This document shows positions 35,201-48,297 of a DNA stretch of 64,000 bases, piece by piece (within the stretch, counting starts at the first letter, position 1; every line of letters begins with the position of its first letter). Source of the stretch: Plantago ovata (lineage: Eukaryota > Streptophyta > Magnoliopsida > Lamiales > Plantaginaceae); contig CM051455.1 in NCBI GenBank assembly GCA_028274465.1, forward strand, positions 43,541,129 through 43,605,128. Direction: 5' to 3'. Under the pieces are notes generated by a model. That model saw nothing but the letters and a program-made list of their open reading frames with translations. It was not told the origin of the DNA and searched no databases. The position numbers and the translations under genes are program-made.

Positions 35201-38200
35201 ATTTCACCATTGTTGCACCCAACTGTCAGCGAAAAGTGAAGATTATAAAAAGAAGAACATGATATCAACAATGTCCTTGGCTAAGTTGGAGGGCTTAAAA
35301 AGAACATGGATCATATAAGATTCATTCAATATAACTAAGTACCTAGAAGTAATGTATGTTGCGCTGGATGAAAGTCCAGGCTTGTCACAGCAGATCCCTG
35401 ATGCAATGTAAAAGCTACATTTCTCGGTAAGTCATCTAGAGACCAAGAAGCGTGTTGACGAGCTGTAGGGTATGTAACCTGTAAACAAAGGAATTTTAGT
35501 CACGACTAATAGCAAAAACATATCTTAGTCGGACTGTTAATAAGCTAGAAATAGCATTTCACCTCCTCAACTGAAGGTGCGGGACGCAAACGCTTCATCA
35601 ATTGCTCATGATCAGCATTCTGATACTCAACCATTCCCAGAGTAGCTGTAGGAGTGATGGGACGTTTCATGATTGAAACTGTTCAAAATGTCAAAATTAG
35701 TACGCATTCATGAACAGAATTCATATCTACATAATTCTATTTCCACCATAGTAAAGATTAGACAACACAATGATAATCTCTTTTATCATGTTTATTAGCT
35801 GGTACATCCAGTAATTAATTAGAATGTATAATCATTCACCTTGATTAGGTGGCCCGGGTAATGACGATGCTGTAACAACCGCAGCTTGGACAGAAGAAGA
35901 TGCAGCTGCATTTACCATCCAACCAGCTAATGCATTAGCATTGGGTGCCGCTGCTGTAAAGGGCTACAAGCAACAAACAGAAGAAGATATAGAAAAATGT
36001 GTAAGGAACTCACTCGAAGAAATAAAAGATAGAATTAATGTGGAGAAGCAAGTTCAGGGTGGATTACTGTAAAAAATGAAAATTTAAACTTATCCCATTT
36101 GAAAATTATGGCCCCATGACACAAGGTCTAAAATAATCAGGACTACTACTACGATAACCTGAAGCATCGTTACACAATTTATTTATTTTTGGAATTAATG
36201 TAGCTCAAGTGTTATAAGCATCTATGTGGAAGGATAACATGAAGCAAACAGAAGATCAACAATTGATTCTTTAGAGTATCTGAGTAAGAACTTTTCTCTT
36301 ATTATCATAGCATTGATTATCAGTGTTGGCTTTAAACTACAGTTTGTCCCTGAAACAATTATTTTATGTGTACTACAGTTTGTCTCTGAAACTGGAACAA
36401 GATCAAATAAATAGTTTGTGTGTAAAAACCTCAATCCTGATCAAAATAAATTTTGTTGGGATTAGTTTAGTTGGACAAAGTCAATTTTACTACTTATCTA
36501 GTAGCACTGTAATACCATATTCACATCAAGGTTTTTCAAGTTGGCAATGACAAAGTTCTCTTTACCAGCATCGCGGCCTCTATTTGAAATGTCATCTTCA
36601 AGGATGTTTTGCATTTGTTCTCAATAGAGCTTAAAACATTGCAGGCATAATTATATTTTACTGTTCTTACTTGTGTTTTCTTTTCTTAAGTCATAGTGTC
36701 ATGTGCTAAGAGAGCACTATTCTGTAACCCAATCAATCAGCCCCAACTGAATGTTGATGAGAATATTAGCCACAGCCAATAGGTTAAAGTGTAAAAGTAT
36801 TGTACCCCATGAGCTCCAAGCGAGGTGTAAGCAGTTGGTTTTGTCACCGCAGACGTCGGGAGGTTGACAGGAGAAGGTGCAAGAGCACCATTTGGAGGAT
36901 TGCATGTATGGTCAACGAACAAGGTTTTGATGTCCGGATTTGGCCTGGGATTCTTACAGAGCTGGTGCTGCCAATTGAGGCTGCAAGTATGACAGTGTCA
37001 CAGAGTTCAGCACACTTTGCAGGAGAAAATTTCAATGAATAGCATGATAGCTAACCGATCTTAAATGACAAGGAGACATACATGAATGGAATAGAACAAA
37101 TCTAAGAAAATGAGAGAGAAGATTTATGAACATCATCATTCCCCAAAGATAGGGAACAACCGGAATACCTCTGATTTATAAGGGTTCTCAATCTGGAAGA
37201 CTTCAAAGTAGGAAAAGCAAGCTTTTCACGGAAAAGAGGATTTGCTTCAATCAATTTTTTTAGTTCTATCAACATTATGCTGCGGGCTGTCTTGGTGTCA
37301 CCATACTTAGAAAGTTGCTCGTTTTCCCTGCCACCAATAAGGACAAAGGATAAGAATTGATAATGTTTCTAGTTTCTGACTACAATTGCAACAAAAATGA
37401 ATCTTTCTTGAATTTAAACTTCAATCACAATACCTGGCATATTATGTAGTGAAACTGAAAAACGAAAAAAGAAAAAGAAGAAGAAGCAAATATCTGATCA
37501 TCTTTACCAATCACTCACAAAATTAAAAACTAAATTCACTGCTAAAATTCAGGACCGAGTCCCTACCAACCTGTCACTAAGTTGGAAAAAAAAAACAGAG
37601 AGAAGACCTTTAAAAAATACAAACTTATGTTGTTAAAAAGTACAACCTTACATACTACTACTATATACACATTTAATAGTTTTACAATATACAAATACAA
37701 AAGAAAAGGAAAAAAGATTGGACCTTTCTATTTTTTACAAAGTTCTTTAACAGTTGGTCCCAAAGGTCTAGGAGAGTACCAAAATATGAGTGGAGAAAGT
37801 TCATAATAAGAAAAGTATATGCAAGTTCCTTTTAAAACTATAAAATACCCAGAAGTTATTTGATGTAAAAACTCCATTGCATAACAACCATAAATTAGCA
37901 GAGAATTACAGCATAACATCATCATCAGAAATAAACTTCATCAACTCAACTAACCATACAGCATCCTTATACAGGAATGGAGGCGTATTACCTGAAATTA
38001 CCAAGTGTGAGCAGTTGGGTGATTTCCTTGTACAGATCCTCATTAAAGGTTGAGAAAACTTTCAGGTCGTTAACCAAAATCTCAACAGCCTTTGCTTTGT
38101 CTTGCCTGATGAGAGAAAGAGATGAAAATTAGCCTAAGTGTGAACAATTGGATGGCTTTTAGAAACAAAAATAGGTGCTAAAAGCATCCATCATGCTTAA

Positions 38201-39250
38201 GTTTCCAGCATACCCATCAAGAGCTTCAAGATACTTCTGCTTTCTTATCTCAAAAAATATCTTCATAGAGTATCTATTGTCATCAACCTTTGTAAACCCA
38301 GACAAGTATCTCTCAACTTCATCCCATTCACCAGCATGGACTTTCTCCTCGAAATACTTCATATTGAAGTAAAAACCCGATTCTTGTTCGAGCCTACAAC
38401 AGAGAAACACAGATATGTCATTATACATGTCCCAATCATTCAACTAAAGTGGAACATAGCATGACTACATTTGATTCAACCCTAAAGAAGTGTATTGGTT
38501 TCACTTAGCTAACAAGCAGTAATGCAGCTAAGACTCTTCATGCAGCTCACACTCACTTAACCTTGTTGCAATATATGCAACATATCTAACTTACTAATTA
38601 TAAACAACATTCTCATGTAAAAATAAAACATTTCATACTTAAATAATAACACTTCTGCAAGATTATTTAAGATAATAATACGAAAACACCAATTAATACT
38701 CTTATCATTTGCAGAATTTGATCATGAATAAAGCCGAAAACCAGTTACTTTCTCATCATAAATGTGCGCAAGCTTCCTACCAAGACTTCCTCCTCTTGGA
38801 GTGACATCATATATATATCAATAGAATAGAATATGACCTTTAGTTAAAATCTTAAACTTATCCAATTAGCCGAACAAGTGACAGACATTAAAAATTCGTC
38901 ACCTCAAACCAACTTTAAACCCAAAAGTCACAACTAACACATAAATCTCATCTCGAATTCTCCAAACTCCACATAAATCTCGGTTCCTTCGCCAAATCAA
39001 CGACACCTCAACAAAACTAATTCAATTTCGTCCTCAAATCAAACCAACCGACAGCAAAAATAACAACAATTACTCCCCAAACAGAGACATGAATCAACAG
39101 CAAACAGCAAAATAACAAAAACAGCTAAGAATTCAAAAAAACACATGCAAAAAAGGGGCAAAACGATTACTTGTGGACAGACTCCTTGAACTTCTCCTCA
39201 TCTAGAAACTGAAGTATCAGAAAAACCAATTCTCTGCTCAGAGACGACAT
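29232..39250 (-). CDS. TPL: TOPLESS/TOPLESS-related transcriptional corepressor
   Basis: Groucho/Tup1-type corepressor that binds EAR-motif repressors (for example Aux/IAA) and recruits histone deacetylases in the nucleus. Twenty-five exons, in order: 39250-39171, 38393-38214, 38105-37992, 37327-37169, 36980-36806, 35963-35840, 35678-35563, 35478-35343, 35222-35113, 34800-34725, 34639-34566, 34498-34403, 34323-34231, 33508-33381, 33249-33015, 32931-32764, 32683-32600, 32247-32095, 32019-31909, 31742-31563, 31482-31354, 30977-30882, 30454-30272, 30180-29999, 29448-29232. They sum to 1133 codons with stop (1132 aa), the usual length. LisH/CTLH occupies about residues 4-92 (SSLSRELVFLILQFL; GFTKVDDNRYSMKIFFEIRKQKYLEAL). 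Asn176, changed in the tpl-1 allele, is present. A Pro/Ala linker is followed by two sets of WD40 repeats and EGKWGVSPP near the C-terminus. Which TPL/TPR paralogue it is cannot be settled here. Confidence 0.95.
32241..32340. repeat. 50-bp tandem duplication covering a TPL splice acceptor
   Basis: CACCGTTCTAAAACAAGATA occurs at 32241 and again at 32291, and the two 50-bp units match at roughly nine positions in ten. On the coding strand each unit contains a T-rich tract, TTTTAG and the first bases of exon 18 (AACGGTG). The downstream acceptor gives the correct frame. Confidence 0.85.
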
Positions 39251-39640
39251 GTTTGAGCCAGATTTCCAATAATCCGGTCACAAATCAACAGATCCAAACC
39301 CTACACCACAAATCCACCCACCAATTCCCCTCTCCTAGGGTTTTCTCCACAGAACCTAGAACAAAAATAGAAAAAAAAGCTGCAAAGGACGAGAGAGAAG
39401 AGGAAAAAGGCAGAAATATAGATAGAGAGAGAAAATGAGAAGAGTGATTTCTAAGCTTAAAAATAACAGAGATTTTATATATTTATAGAGAGAGAAAGCA
39501 TAGAAAGGAGTAGAAATAGAGATGGTGGTGGTGGGGAAAGAACGACTTGGTCTCGCTATCCACGATGCGTTTGCCAGTAGTCCATTTATCTTTTTCCACT
39601 GACTTATCACTGATAAGTCACTGCAGTTATCAGTTATAAA
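39251..39640 (-). promoter_or_regulatory. 5' leader and core promoter of the TOPLESS gene
   Basis: Upstream of the start codon the coding strand is rich in CT/TC runs (39410-39500), typical of plant 5' UTRs, with TATAAATATATA near 39474-39485 as a possible TATA region. The transcription start cannot be placed from sequence alone. Confidence 0.4.
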
Positions 39641-39973
39641 ATTTATAAGTGCTCTAGGTTATCGATAGCTTGTTTGAGCTGAGGGTGGTTAGGAAAGTGC
39701 GGACGTGAAATGAGGAACTCAAATCCAGTTGAATATTCAGGTTGAGTTACGGTTTTAACTCGTGTCATTGTCGTGCGAATTTAATGTGATACGTCTCGGG
39801 TAATTTCTCGTGATATTTCGAGTAATTAAAGTAGCGTATCGTGAGTGAACGTGGACATCTTTTCTTTTTCTTTACTTAACTTTTATTTTTGTTTTGTCAG
39901 GTAGAGGAGCGTGAAGTATGGGGAATTATTGACCGGAAAGTGTCCTTTTCGCTCACGCGCCTCTTAGTCCGTA

Positions 39974-39976
<3 letters not shown>

Positions 39977-40029
<53 letters not shown>
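39977..40029. repeat. (TA)n microsatellite
   Basis: About 26 uninterrupted TA dinucleotides upstream of the TOPLESS gene. Confidence 0.95.
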
Positions 40030-40032
<3 letters not shown>

Positions 40033-40144
40033 ATCCACTACAGCTGCATCATTTTATCAATTTGAATGTTCGTTAGAGTTGCACTAGTATCATTTATGAC
40101 AATATTACACCTTTACAACAACATTTCACTTTTACAACTACTAT

Positions 40145-40327
40145 CAAGGCGGAACCAGAAATTATAGTTAGGATAGCGAACTTACATATACATCATTTTT
40201 TCAAAAGTTGAAAATCCGTAAAATTACCTTTAAAACTTTTTAAAAATCGTAAATTCTTCCTAAAAATTCTTTTTTTTGGGGTTGGAGGGGGTGGAGGCCC
40301 CGGCTGGCCCCCTTGGTTCCGTCCCTG
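40145..40327. mobile_element. hAT MITE, 183 bp, perfect 8-bp TSD
   Basis: ACTACTAT is present at both 40137-40144 and 40328-40335. The left end reads CAAGGCGGAACCA and the right end, on the minus strand, CAGGGACGGAACCA. An end starting CAGGG with an 8-bp duplication is characteristic of hAT elements. Confidence 0.85.
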
Positions 40328-40335
40328 ACTACTAT

Positions 40336-41940
40336 ATCATTAAAAAATATATATACCCCATTAAGTTTATTATTTTTTTATATTACTTTATTATTTATTT
40401 TTAAGTTGTGCGGTAATTTGAATGAGTAATGTTTGTGAACTGAAAATAGGTCGGAGGAAGTATGATATTTACGGTTTGTGTGAATCTCCGTTTACGTTAC
40501 GTTTTAAGTGGAAAAAAATTGGTTTATCATGTTAATTAATTGTCATGACTAGTAAAGTTTCTATTATCATGTGGTTGCCACTTAATAATGGGTTCCACAA
40601 TAATTTGATTCAATATCTTAAAAATTCGTTCCTAAAAAATTTGTGAATAGGGCCGTATCCGATTGAATCGGATTAATTCATCCAATTTTTTGAATTTTTT
40701 TTATTTTGAATTAGAAATCTTTACATTCATAATTCAATCCGAAGTTATCGAATTAATACAATATCGGGTCAGATAAATCCACGGATATTGGATAATCGAA
40801 AAAAATATCAACGTATCCTAATTCTTTTCCAAATCCTCACTTGTTTTTATGACTACACAGTATTTCAACAAAAAAAAAAGAAAAAAAGAAAAAGAAAAAA
40901 AAATTAACATAGCACGATATGTAAAGCTCCAAAACCAAAATATGGAACGTTCGCCGTGTATCGTGAGATGGGCTCACGCCAACACGAAACCTATCCTTTT
41001 AATCCTCAATAACATTAAAATTAACTCGAATGGTACATCAGGGTGTCTAAATCCCATTACAATTACAAATGAAAAATCTCAACAATATAATAAACCATCT
41101 GAGAGTACAAATCTCTAAAACCTCAAACAATACAAATCTTAATAGTACAAATCCATTAAGTAACCTTCCAATCTCCACATATGCTAGCCCCGCTTTACTC
41201 CAATAGAAATGTCTTCAAAATCCAATCACCAATAATCACTGAGAAGGGGGAGTAAGGGGTGAGCTGGGGGCCAGTAAGTAAGTTTTCAATACTCATTTAC
41301 CGAGTGAAGCACATGTACGTTCGCAATCACACACAACAATATACCGACATAATAACAAACACTGACAGACGAACACTTTCACAAATCGAGGGATATACCA
41401 ACCGTCGTCTCAAGACTCAAGAGGTGGCCCTCCCCACCGTCCCATACAGTGTGGCACTTTGTTCCGCATGACACTTTGTTCCATTGACTTCAGAGGACAC
41501 CCACTCAACACATCAGACAGTCACATACACACGATACAAAAATACAGAACTTTACATATATGCTTGACTCTTGTTCGAAATTCTTATTGAGACAAATCTA
41601 AAATTCAAAAATATTAAAATAATTTAAACGACGCAGAAAAACAATAAAGGTGCATCAAAACCACTTACCTCAAATCCGAATTACACAACATCGAAGCCAA
41701 ACTCCATAACAACAAATCCGTTCGGCAGAACCATCAAGTCAATTTAATACTCCAATTCCATGAACCACAACAACTAACAACAAGTAATGGTAATAATTAA
41801 TCAATCTAGGTATCCTCTGAGTTCGTACCTTAATCCAAAAACAATGAGTAAGAATTGATAATTGAGTAGTCTTGTTCCCAAACTAATAACTACGTACATT
41901 AGAAACAAATCAAAGGAGGAAACAACTTTCGGGCTGGGCT
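40336..41940. other. Intergenic, AT-rich, likely retrotransposon-derived in part
   Basis: No gene was found. The frames at 40849-41118 and 41259-41471 have no domains. The stretch 41150-41560 is less AT-rich and may belong to the LTR of the Gypsy remnant to its right, but the boundary cannot be drawn. Confidence 0.4.
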
Positions 41941-42440
41941 TAATGAAAGTTTTTGCAGTTTAAAAAAAAAAAAACTCACATGTCATAAGGATCAATCCAT
42001 CAACGTACAAAAGCTTGCGGCCTCTCTCCTAGCAGCTTTAATCGGTGATACTTCAGCCAGTCAATAATGATTTAGTTGATCCCAAGAGGCCAAGACGTAA
42101 TACGAAGTAAATATTTCCTTTCGAAGACCTAATTAACCTGATGCAGGTAAATAACCTTATAAGACCTCAACTCCGGTCTAGCCCCAATTATTAAGTATAA
42201 TTCACTTAGGCCAGTCTCGATTTGTCAGCCCAAAAATAACTAATAAGATCCCATCAGTAAATTTAAGTCCATATAAAATAACGCAAGATAAGGCTTCACC
42301 CGTCAACTTATGTCCACATAATTTCAGCTCCAAAAAATTTCGGGTCATTACATTTCATCCTCCTTAAAATAAGTTTTGTCCTCGAAACTTGATCGAAATA
42401 TATCTCGATGTACCACTCCAAAAATCATATAAGAATTTGA
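41940..42440 (-). mobile_element. Gypsy retrotransposon 3' end: polypurine tract and LTR start
   Basis: On the minus strand a reading frame ends in a TTTCGAGGACAAAACTTATTT block, the usual end of plant Gypsy polyproteins. It is followed by the polypurine tract AAGGAGGATGAAA (42353-42365) and TGTAATGACCCG, an LTR start at 42352. The LTR then runs leftwards for an unknown distance. The body of the element is missing. Confidence 0.7.
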
Positions 42441-42480
42441 TGTCCTAAAACGATTCGGAATTTTACACGATATATAGTTC

Positions 42481-42524
42481 TTTTTTGTTTTTTAGATACA
42501 AAGGTCAACTTTTCATTAACTCAG
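42481..42524 (-). mobile_element. 44-bp LINE tail with perfect 15-bp TSD
   Basis: CACGATATATAGTTC occurs at 42466-42480 and exactly again at 42525-42539. The 44 bp between them, read on the minus strand, are a short unique stretch followed by AAAAAACAAAAAA. This is the structure of a LINE copy truncated to almost nothing. The unique part resembles the end of the LINE at 48298-48940. Confidence 0.85.
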
Positions 42525-43109
42525 CACGATATATAGTTCAAGAAGAACTGATTGTGAAACCGTGATTATGTGAAGGAGACGATTGAGAAACTTATTTTAT
42601 GACTTTATTCTGCTCTTTATACCAGGGTTTTCTGCTCCAATTAAATCCCTATAGTTTTATTAATAAAAAATTAAAAATATATAGATGCATAAATATCGGA
42701 TAATTAGTGAAATATCAAATTAGTTAACCAAAATTTTCAAATTACTAATACCTCCATCCATAATTAATTCAAACCTTAGAATGCCATAGTGCATGATTCG
42801 GACATGATTAAGGGAATTTAGATTAACGGAATTCAGCATGCCATAGTGCGTCGCTTTGAAAAATATATTTATAAAACTAAAAACAAAATTATATTGGTCC
42901 ATTTTGATCCACTTACCCAATTTGATCCAGTCGGACCACATCCTTGTATCCATTAGATCAACACAATACTTCTTTATGATCATATTCGTTTAGGGTTAGA
43001 TCAGATAAAGATAATAACAGTAGATTGAATAAGAATTTACATGCCTATATAACCAAATAGGTCGTCTACGAAAATGTTCTTTTTTTTTTTTTCCCTCCTG
43101 CCATCATCT

Positions 43110-43412
43110 CTTAGGGTCCTAAGGTATTTTCGACCTAGTCTTCAACACTAGGAGGCTCTAATGAGACAACCCCCCTCGGTTTATGAGATGCTAGACTTAG
43201 TCTATTACACCACCAAGACACATAAATGTGGGTCCCACATGTGTGGGGTCCACTATCATGTGTCTTGGTGGTGCAATAGACTAGTCTAGCAAGAAATATA
43301 GCCCCCCCTCCATGTACATGTGGGTACGTCCTGTGATCCACACGTACAGTGAGGGGCCCGGGGGTCTTATTAGAGTCTCCTATGATCTAAAAATCCGGGT
43401 CCTAAGACCTCA
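43110..43412. repeat. Foldback element with 31-bp inner arms
   Basis: The inner inverted repeat runs from TAGACTTAGTCTATTACACC (about 43191) to its partner ending near 43288; the arms are about 31 bp with few mismatches and enclose a 35-bp loop. Outer arms around AGGAGGCTCTAATGAGAC (about 43149) and AGGAGACTCTAATAAGAC (minus strand, to about 43382) are also inverted, and further out TTAGGGTCCTAAGG pairs with CTTAGGACCCGG. It is probably a MITE of an unrecognised family. Confidence 0.7.
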
Positions 43413-43419
43413 ATGCCTA

Positions 43420-46350
43420 TAGTTCCGGTAGTTTGATTGGGGACTACCCCTCTCCCTTTAAGATTGTGCTTCCAATAATGTTAATATTTTTTTAAACATG
43501 ATATATATAGGATTAGTTTAAGATTATATGAACTTTAAAAATTAACAAAAAGAGTGGAAACTTTGTTCGTTGACAACATGGATTACTATATTTAATCACT
43601 TAATTTAACAAAAAATTCATTAAAAATCAACAAATTTATCACGCACCAATTTAGTATCCATTAGCCAACTCACATAAGTTACAAGCTTATTAAATTTGTT
43701 AGGTCATATTTGATTCGTTTGGAAAAAAAATAAGTCTTTACATCAATACAGTTCAATTTATATTTGCTTAATTGAAATTTATATTACAGGTCATTTCAGT
43801 TTAATAAATTTCATATGAACTAAGCATACGTTAAATAGTTATTTTTCTACAAGTTTTTTTTTTTTTTATCAATAAAACACTAGTGGAGATGGTAAATTCA
43901 TTTAATAAATCAAAAACCTTTTTCTTTTAAGTTCCAAAATGCAGCAGTTACAAGATTTTGAAGATAATGAAAGGGATCATATTTTAGTGCTAATGTTGTG
44001 TAATTTGGCAAGTTTGATCATTTAACGTGAACCCGTTCTTCTTAAAAAAGGAAGGAAAAAGGAAAAATATTTTTTTACGTATAGACAAACTAATTCGTGT
44101 AAAGTTGTAAACCTCATGTAGTGACACGTTAATGTGGGGCCATCTTATCAAATGTCGTCTTTTTTTTTCTCTACAAATGAATTGGTATGCATTTTTATTT
44201 TTAGCATTTCTACTATAATTGAATTTTATTGAACAACTCAAGATAAATAGGTGAAAATGGTTACGTATGTGAAGTACTCACTTCACTTTCTTGCGAAGTA
44301 CTGCCGAGAAGATATAATAGCAAAACGTATCGCGAGCCGTTCCCAATTGAATTTATCGTCTCACCCACACAAAGTGCGAGAAATTACTAAAAACCGAGCA
44401 TTTCACAAAATTCGAAAGAAGAACACAGAAAAGTGTAGGTGTCAGGCGGGGCCCGTCTCTTGATGTCACTTTGCAAAAGCTAACCTCTCTTCTTTCATTC
44501 TCCAGAACACGCGGCCCCAAGCGCGTGACTTCAGATTATGTGGATGGAGAAAACAGCAACCGTAGGATGATATTAGCTTAGACATTTGAGCGCGTTTAAC
44601 GCACTATGATTGCATCTGTGTCGTTGGAGAGTGCGTAATGGAAAGAGATTAAGGGAGCAAAGAATATTATTAGTACGACTAATATTAGTAGTAGTAGTAC
44701 TATAATTAATTATGATTTCTGTTTTTATTGTTAAATAATCTTTTTCTATTCAAGTCTGGAAATTATAACTAAGATCACGAAATGCATGCATTTTGTCACA
44801 AAACATTAATGCATGGTTCATATATAGTGTGCTGATTGTTAAAATTTTGTTTGGATCTCATTAATTTAATCGACCGGTGTAAAATATACACATTCTAATT
44901 TGGACAGAGTGAGATTTTTTTGTTCTTAGGTCATTTCAATTGCCATTTGCCAATTTTATTGGAAGTAAAGTATGAAATTTCATGCGATTTTTTACACCGC
45001 ATCATTCGGGATTGATGGGATCTCAAGATATGGACTGACCATTTCATGGAAACGCGTGGGCTGGCCCAGAGTGATGGCAAGGGAGAGGGGGACAGCCAAG
45101 GTTAGGGCTTGATCGTTCCCCGACTTTATTGTTCAAGTACTGTAATACATTTATTTTTCTCATATGCGTAAAGAGTTGATTGTTGCACTCGCTAGACATG
45201 ATATGCCGTGACGGGGGAGATTGTCGTTGCTAAGTGAACCCGACAGGTACAATGGACGTTCTACAGGAATAGAGGCTCTTGTGGTTCCGTACAAAACCTC
45301 AGTAAATGATTACTGAGGGCAAGTTAGAGTATGGACTATTGGAAAAATGTTGGAATTTCATCACGCTCAGTCCGTGTGCTAAAGCCCAATTTGTTAGTTA
45401 ACTTGTGTTCTATAAAATATTTAAGTATTTGTTATTCAGTTGATTTCAGATTCTATACGGATAAGGTTGAAGTTGGATAAAATTTTCAATTTTTATCTGA
45501 TTAAATCAAGTCCCTTGCTTTTAATTACATGCCACGCGTCACATGTCACTTTCCTGTTAGTCCAGTTGTGATATCCGTATTTCTTATTGGTCAAGTTGAG
45601 TCATTAAACTTATAGTCTAATCAGGTATGAGCTACTATATAAATAAATTATACCAAAGTCATTGTAAAAACCCACTAGTCGAATTGATTTATGTCTTATG
45701 TCGAATCTCTCTCCCTCTGTTTTGCAAGACCCGTGATTTTGCGGAAGTTCTCTTCTCCATGTGAATTTCTGTTATTACGCGCCAACAACCGTTAGAGGTA
45801 ATTAGTCAAACGGATTAGACATGTATGGTTCACGAGAGATCCCAACATAGAATTAATTTAAATGACAATATCTCATATCTTCACAACAATTTGAGTTTTT
45901 GGGAGAGTTAAAATTTTATCATGATATTGGAGCCATCTGGCTCATGCCCACCTGAGCTCAATTCTCAACTGAGACAAATTCCACTAGAATGGGATACGCA
46001 AAGAGGTTAAAACATGAGTGCATGGTATAATTAATATAAATGACTTGATAGGCTTTATATCTCCCTCACAGTTTGAACATTGGGGAGAATTGAAATAATG
46101 TGGTGGTGCTAATAGGGTGAGGTTAGTGGCAAATCAAATAAATTTTATATTTGCCTATCCATTTTTATCTATTCTTACTTTAGCTTGCTATATTTATCAT
46201 GGAAAGAGTATTTCGACTTTTGCTCACGTTTTAGATTTATGAAGTTTAGGTTATAAATATATTACTATCGAAAATATTTACAATGTTATTCAATACACTT
46301 AAAATAACTCATATGCTAAGAAAAAAAAAAATCATATAAAAACTTATCAC
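43420..46350. other. Intergenic DNA, no gene seen
   Basis: No coding exon or RNA gene was recognised. The frames at 43990-44241 and 44251-44463 have no motifs. The stretch 44440-44660 is less AT-rich (GCGGCCCC and GCGCGTG words) but featureless. At 45896-46110 lies a degraded LTR end plus primer-like site related to the TRIM-like remnant at 20185, in opposite orientation. Confidence 0.45.
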
Positions 46351-46353
46351 TTA

Positions 46354-46592
46354 CTTCCTCCGTTTCATTAAAAATTTTCTAAGGGGACTATTCATTTCGA
46401 CATTTGACCACGTATAGCTTTTAAATTAAACTATATCAATATAAATTAAAAGTTGATTTTAAAAATATACTTCATTTAATTTCATAATATAATTTTATTA
46501 TATTTTTGTCTAATGTAATTTAGGAGTTATACATGATCAAAGATTGTCACGATAAATAGTCCCTTAGAATTTTTTTAATGAAACTGTGGAAG
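46354..46592. mobile_element. Stowaway-like MITE with about 50-bp arms
   Basis: The left arm CTTCCTCCGTTTCATTAAAA and the right arm, read on the minus strand, CTTCCACAGTTTCATTAAAA continue to match through TTCTAAGGGGACTATT. TA lies on both sides. Confidence 0.8.
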
Positions 46593-47162
46593 TATATTAT
46601 TAATATGAAAATGTGAACATAATTATTACTTCAGCAGTCAGCCGCCTTACAAATGTAGCAAATAGCCTGCGAGGTAATTTTCATTTGAAGCTAGTATCTC
46701 ATTGATCAATTTGTGACGTCGGAATTGATGAATGCTTAATAAATTAGAAGAACAAATTGAAGTTGATTGAACTGTTGAAGTATATATGTATTTTAGTCAA
46801 ACGAATTGATAGTACTCTATATGATTTATAGTCAGTTGATAAGATAATTGGTAGGTGATCATCCTATTCATCTTTTAAAAGTAATAATTAAGCCACACAA
46901 AACAAAATGAAATTTAAACCGGTTAAATTATTGACATTGATCTAATAAATTTATTTTGATTAAACAGTTAAATAAAATTAAATTAAATTATAACACACCC
47001 TAAAAGTTAGAGACTTAGAGTAAGAAATATCTTTATATTTTAACTCGTGAGGATGAAACTATTTTGCACAATTATTTCATATTTTAACTTTATGGCTTAC
47101 TACATGGTCTTCGTTTAGATTTATAACTTGGTATTTCTTCGCTTGAACTTCAGTCTGATTCC

Positions 47163-47522
47163 ATGTACGCTGTTTCTTGTGTTAACAGGAAGATGATTCC
47201 GACATGGAGACATCAGCTTCTGGTGCAGCAGATTAGATCACTTCTGGAGCAAGTAGAGGAATGGCAACTCAACTTTGTATATAGGGAATGCAATAATACG
47301 GCAGATGTTTTGGCCAAGTTAGGCAGCGGTTTGCTTAGTTTGGTACCTTTTGGGATAGCTTCCAATCAGATAGTAGCTAGTTCATGTAGAAACTTTGTTA
47401 GTATCTGGGATCTATGTCCCGAATGGCTTTCCGTGTATTTGCATCAGGATTTGAATAAGTGGTGTCCCCGTACGGTTACGTGCCGGGACAACCTCACTGC
47501 TGTAACTCCTCTATTTGCTTAA
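47163..47522 (+). pseudogene. RNase H-like (RVT_3) fragment 1
   Basis: The C-terminal part of the RNase H-like domain found at the end of plant LINE polyproteins and in derived host genes: a WRHQLL...SLLEQVEEWQLNFVYREC block and NNTADVLAKLG, where the Asp is a conserved active-site position. It is followed by a WDLCPEWLSVYL tail. The frame begins just after GTTAACAG, which looks like a splice acceptor. The upstream part of the domain is missing. A decayed paralogue lies at 56285-56690. Confidence 0.65.
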
Positions 47523-47984
47523 TGATATTTTGCGCTCTTAAAAAAAAATATTTTGCAGATACATCACGATCGATTGTCGCTAACTTTTGCTGAAACTTGC
47601 CAAATAATACTTGTCTTCTTTATTAACATGGATGTGTATTTCCCATAAATAAATAAATAATAGTAACATTATTCACTAATTTGGCCTTACACCATTAGTC
47701 ACATCATAAATTCACACGTAATAATGTATACCGAACAGTAAAGCCTATGCGTACCTAATGTTATAGAGACTCATATCGTATTTAAATGTTTATTACCAGT
47801 AATACATAAATGATATGGTACGATATTTTAATTACCATGAGATACAACAATATATTATCATGTAAAAAGATCGCAAACATGATGTATATATGGTTGAATA
47901 TTATTTTCTACACTTCTAATAATCATATTTTTATAACAATATGATTTTATAATTATTCCTAATAGTTAATTGAGTATTTTTTAT

Positions 47985-48160
47985 TACTTTTTTAAACGAT
48001 AAATATTACAACTACTGTATTTTTATACTACTAATATACAACAATCCTAAACCATCTTATATATCCACACCTAAACCGCCTTATGTTTCCGCTTAAAATC
48101 GAACCATGTACCTCTCCTTTCACCATCTCAACTCAATTCCACTCTACTGGACCACCATAT
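47985..48160 (-). mobile_element. tRNA-derived SINE, copy B
   Basis: Same family and orientation as 831-996: minus-strand head near TGGTCCAGTAGAGTGG, B-box-like ATGGTTCGATTTT, and an A-run end (plus-strand T run at 47988-47993). TAGTTAA on both sides (47963-47969 and 48161-48167) may be part of the target duplication. Confidence 0.6.
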
Positions 48161-48297
48161 TAGTTAACTAAGGAGTACCTTTACTCACATTTTGTTTTGT
48201 CGGCCTTGCAACCATTTAAGTTCAAACTTCAAATTAATAAAGTGCTTGTAATTTTTTTATATATACATCTTTTCGCAAAGCCAAAAAAAAGTTTCTC

